This document shows, in pieces, positions 14,526-16,740 of a stretch of DNA of 16,740 nucleotides. The stretch is taken from NCBI GenBank assembly GCA_049522565.1, contig JBEKNT010000300.1, forward strand, positions 1 to 16,740, read 5' to 3'. The notes beneath the pieces are model-generated. The model was not told the origin of the DNA. It ran no database searches and saw nothing but the letters and a program-made list of their open reading frames with translations. The stretch is from JASHVB01 sp049522565 (GTDB lineage: Bacteria > Pseudomonadota > Alphaproteobacteria > Acetobacterales > Acetobacteraceae). Numbering within the stretch: position 1 is the stretch's first letter; every line of letters begins with the position of its first letter. The position numbers and the translations under genes were made by a program.

Positions 14526-16088
14526 TCAAAACAGGATGTTGGTGCGCACGCCGAGCACCAGCTCATTGCCGACGCGCTGGGTGGGCGCGTTCGGATTGGC
14601 GATGCCGCCGCCCGGATTGAACACGTACTGGATGTCCGGCTGGAGCTGCCACCAGGGCGTGGCCTGGTATTGGTAGGTCACCTCCAGGTAGGTCTCGCCG
14701 CCGCGCGTCGGGACGACGGTGTTGGTGTAGTACGCGACGGCCTTGTCCAGCGCGGCGGCACTGCCGCTGACCTTGGCATAGCCCATGCCGATACCGAACG
14801 TGTCGTCGTCGCGATGCAGGAAGGGCTCGTGGAACGTCAGCCCCGCATTCATGCTGAAGGTGACCAGGTTGCGATCGACCTGCGGCGCGCCCATGATCCG
14901 ACCGAACAGGTTGATAGTCCGGTCGCCTTCCTGCGGGTCCACCCACACCAGTTGGTCGGCCACGGCATAGATGCCGAAATCGCCGCGATGGCTCATGGGA
15001 ATGCCGCTGCTGACGGGATTGGCGAGCGACCCGCCGGCGGCGTCGAACTGCTGGTCCGCGAAACTTTCCGTATCGTACCAGATGCCCAGCTTGTAGGTGC
15101 GCGCGAGCGGCTCCGCCTGGTCCGCGTACAGCATGGTGCCGAGCGACGGGTAACTGTATTGCATCTCGGCGACCGCCAGCACGCCGCCGTTCAGCGGGAA
15201 GCTGGTGCCCGACGGGTTCTGCATCTGCGGATCGCCGCTGTCGAAGCTGTTGTTGCGCACCGGGCTGCCGTTGAACACACCCACCAGGAAGGTCAGCGGA
15301 TCGATCGGGCGTGCCTTCACCCGCACGCCGAGCGCCGACAGCGGATAGGCCGGCCCGCCGCCCGGCAGGTCCGCCGAGGGCAGCATGGGCCAGCCGAACA
15401 TGGTGTTGACGAAGTAGCTGGCGTTCTGGCTGACCATGAACTCCTGGTCGAGGCTTTGCTGGCCGAGCCGGATGTCCAGCCGATCCTCTTCGAGGAATTT
15501 CTGGTCGTACCACAGCTCCCACAGGCGCGTGGCGCGATCCGCCTCGATGCCGCTCGCGGTCTGCAAGCTCAGCAGGTTGTTCGAGCTCAGGTTGGTGCCG
15601 TGGATTTGCAGGGCGCTGACGTTGAAGGTGCCGCCGTACCAGCCGAACGCCCGCCTGGTGTCCAGTTGCAAGAGCATCTGGGTGAGGCCGTCATAGGCGG
15701 CACCCTGCCTTGCCCCGCCGGTCAGGTTGCCGAGCACCTCGCTGGTCTCCTGCAAAGCGAAGGAGATGCCATACTTGCTCAGCTCCGTGCGCAGCCCCCA
15801 CATGTCGCCGAGCATGTAGCCGCTGCGCGAAATGCCGTTCAGGAAGCCGAACGGCCCGGTGGCGGGAGCCGCCGCCTCGCCCGGCTGGAGCTGTTCTTCC
15901 GTGGGCACCTGGATAACGGGCGGAGCGGCCAGCGCCGGGCTGATCCAGTGGCCGGAAAGCACGCAGGCGGCAGCGGTTGCGTCGCGCAGCTTGCATCCCC
16001 ACCAGCGCGGCGGGCGCCGCGCCGGTGGGGCCGGTCTGCCGCGTTTGGTCACCGTCCTGCCGCTGGCTGCCCCGCTGATCGGCTGCAT
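14526..16088 (-). CDS. OprB-family outer-membrane porin
   Basis: The 520-residue protein has the features of carbohydrate-selective porins: GYMLGDMWGLRTELSKYGIS near the mature N-terminus, WELWYDQKFLEEDRLDIRLG, and a strand-rich body ending in Phe (VLGVRTNILF), the outer-membrane insertion signal. The start chosen is ATG 16088 with GGGGGAG about ten bases upstream. The leader is unusually long and basic (about 55 residues, hydrophobic stretch ATAAACVLSG, cleavage near ALAA). GTG at 16052 is an alternative start giving a shorter leader. Homologues are annotated as glucose porins, but the Fur-like boxes upstream point to a role under iron limitation, perhaps passage of iron chelates. That role is inference. 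Confidence 0.85.
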   Translation of the reverse strand: MQPISGAASGRTVTKRGRPAPPARRPPRWWGCKLRDATAAACVLSGHWISPALAAPPVIQVPTEEQLQPGEAAAPATGPFGFLNGISRSGYMLGDMWGLRTELSKYGISFALQETSEVLGNLTGGARQGAAYDGLTQMLLQLDTRRAFGWYGGTFNVSALQIHGTNLSSNNLLSLQTASGIEADRATRLWELWYDQKFLEEDRLDIRLGQQSLDQEFMVSQNASYFVNTMFGWPMLPSADLPGGGPAYPLSALGVRVKARPIDPLTFLVGVFNGSPVRNNSFDSGDPQMQNPSGTSFPLNGGVLAVAEMQYSYPSLGTMLYADQAEPLARTYKLGIWYDTESFADQQFDAAGGSLANPVSSGIPMSHRGDFGIYAVADQLVWVDPQEGDRTINLFGRIMGAPQVDRNLVTFSMNAGLTFHEPFLHRDDDTFGIGMGYAKVSGSAAALDKAVAYYTNTVVPTRGGETYLEVTYQYQATPWWQLQPDIQYVFNPGGGIANPNAPTQRVGNELVLGVRTNILF

Positions 16089-16118
16089 CGTTCTGCCACT
16101 CCCCCGCGTGTTGCGGGC

Positions 16119-16148
16119 AGGATAACCGCAATTGCAAATCAGTCGCAA
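16119..16148 (-). promoter_or_regulatory. Putative promoter of oprB with overlapping Fur box
   Basis: On the minus strand TTGCGA (16143-16148), 18 bases, then TATCCT (16119-16124). The -35 lies inside the Fur-like box 16132-16148, so repressor binding would block this promoter. Confidence 0.4.
16132..16148. promoter_or_regulatory. Fur-like box 1 in the divergent region
   Basis: TTGCAAATCAGTCGCAA is an imperfect palindrome with TTGC/GCAA ends and the spacing of an alphaproteobacterial Fur box. It lies 44 bases upstream of the oprB start. Confidence 0.5.
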
Positions 16149-16160
16149 GTAAGGATGCGA

Positions 16161-16177
16161 TTGCGAGCGATTTGCAG
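16161..16177. promoter_or_regulatory. Fur-like box 2 in the divergent region
   Basis: TTGCGAGCGATTTGCAG matches the Fur palindrome in both half-sites with central mismatches. It overlaps a possible plus-strand -35 (TTGCAG, 16172-16177), which is followed after 17 bases by TACCAT (16195-16200), for the cupredoxin gene. Confidence 0.5.
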
Positions 16178-16261
16178 CCCGCTGCCCGGCCGGTTACCAT
16201 GCCGCGGCGCCGGCCGCCTGCCGCTTGAGGCGAGCCCGGCTGCCAACGGGGAGCAAGGTCG

Positions 16262-16609
16262 ATGCGTGTCATGCCGTGCGGGACTGCGGCGATCGCCGTG
16301 CTGGTTGCCGGGATCTGCCTCGGCGGACCCGCCATCGCCGACGAGCCCGCCCGCATCGATGTGACCATCAAGGACCATGTGTTTTCGCCGGCGGAAATCC
16401 ATGTGCCGCCCGGCCAGCCCACCCTGCTGATCGTCCGGAACGAAGACGCCGGGCCGGAGGAATTCGACTCCTCAGCGCTCAAGGTGGAGAAGGTGATCGT
16501 CGGCGGCACCTATGCGACGATCCGGCTGCGGCCGCTCGGGCCGGGCCGCTACCCGTTCATGGGCGAGTTCCACCCGGACACCGCCCGGGGCGTTGTCATC
16601 TCGGAGTAA
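16262..16609 (+). CDS. Periplasmic cupredoxin-domain protein of the EfeO/FTR1-associated type
   Basis: The 115-residue exported protein has a signal peptide at about 1-26 (AAIAVLVAGICLGG, cleavage near AIADE) and a single small beta-sandwich: ARIDVTIKDHVFSPAEIHVP, NEDAGPEEFDSSALKVEKVI and YPFMGEFHPDTARGVVI. The EEF-S-L-EK and GEFHPDTA-G motifs mark the cupredoxin family that sits beside FTR1/EfeU iron permeases and forms the N-terminal domain of EfeO. It is thought to bind or oxidise iron, or copper, before transport. ATG at 16262 follows GGGGAGCAAGG. A permease gene may follow beyond the right edge. The two Fur-like boxes upstream support iron regulation. Confidence 0.8.
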   Translation: MRVMPCGTAAIAVLVAGICLGGPAIADEPARIDVTIKDHVFSPAEIHVPPGQPTLLIVRNEDAGPEEFDSSALKVEKVIVGGTYATIRLRPLGPGRYPFMGEFHPDTARGVVISE

Positions 16610-16642
16610 GGCCGCCAGGGCAATCGGGTGAACGAAGCAAGG

Positions 16643-16715
16643 CCAGGGGCTTTGCCCCTGGAACCCCACCAAGGGGCTCTGCCCCTTGGAGCCCCGCCAA
16701 GGGCGGAGCCCTTGG
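16643..16715 (+). repeat. Triple hairpin repeat downstream of the cupredoxin gene
   Basis: Three successive hairpins with 3-base loops: CCAGGGGC/GCCCCTGG (16643-16661), CCAAGGGGC/GCCCCTTGG (16669-16689) and CCAAGGGC/GCCCTTGG (16697-16715), separated by seven-base C-rich linkers (AACCCCA, AGCCCCG). The tandem period is 26-28 bases. There are no T-tracts, so it is not a standard terminator, though it could pause transcription or stabilise the upstream message. The element type is common between genes in related genomes. Confidence 0.8.
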
Positions 16716-16740
16716 GACCCTTCAGTTGGCTGGGTGGACG

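Overview
The window is high-GC DNA from what looks like an alphaproteobacterium of the Rhodospirillales/Acetobacteraceae type. Supporting signs are a split F-type ATPase operon (a-c-b'-b preceded by a short AtpI, with no F1 genes alongside), a diheme SoxA cytochrome, Fur-like operators of the alphaproteobacterial TGCGAAT-N-ATTCGCA type, and dense families of small interspersed intergenic repeats. The lineage is an inference from gene content and base composition; no rRNA gene is present.

Layout. 1-1271: the last codons of an unknown gene, then soxA (thiosulfate oxidation cytochrome), whose signal peptide is fused to an inserted repeat. 1272-5113: an ammonium transporter (amtB, minus strand) with a sigma-54-like promoter, divergent from a UbiH-type FAD hydroxylase, followed by a D-2-hydroxyacid dehydrogenase. 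5321-7844: the ATP synthase Fo operon on the minus strand (atpI, atpB, atpE, atpF', atpF), with a good sigma-70-like promoter just upstream. 8058-8983: a conserved hypothetical gene whose 3' end is frameshifted by a perfect 98-bp tandem duplication. 9020-10252: about 1.2 kb without a credible gene, holding an array of eight to ten same-orientation ~20-bp repeats, interrupted by a 186-bp element with 54-bp inverted ends. 10253-11488: an orphan periplasmic binding protein. 11866-16609: an iron-uptake region with an EfeB-type Dyp peroxidase, an exported NHL beta-propeller protein, an OprB-type porin and, divergently, a small cupredoxin of the kind that accompanies FTR1/EfeU iron permeases. The window ends in a run of three hairpins.

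How the genes fit together. The last four genes appear to form one Fur-controlled set. A strong Fur-like box overlaps the -10 of the NHL-efeB operon, and two more lie in the oprB/cupredoxin divergent promoter. This suggests an Efe-like ferrous/ferric uptake locus extended by a porin and a beta-propeller protein; the permease itself would lie beyond the right edge. The most notable observations are the short-repeat array, the duplication-induced frameshift, the extended Fur-regulated Efe locus, a His-to-Glu change at the first twin-His position of AmtB, and repeat elements that supply the N-terminus of SoxA and part of the stop codon of atpF.
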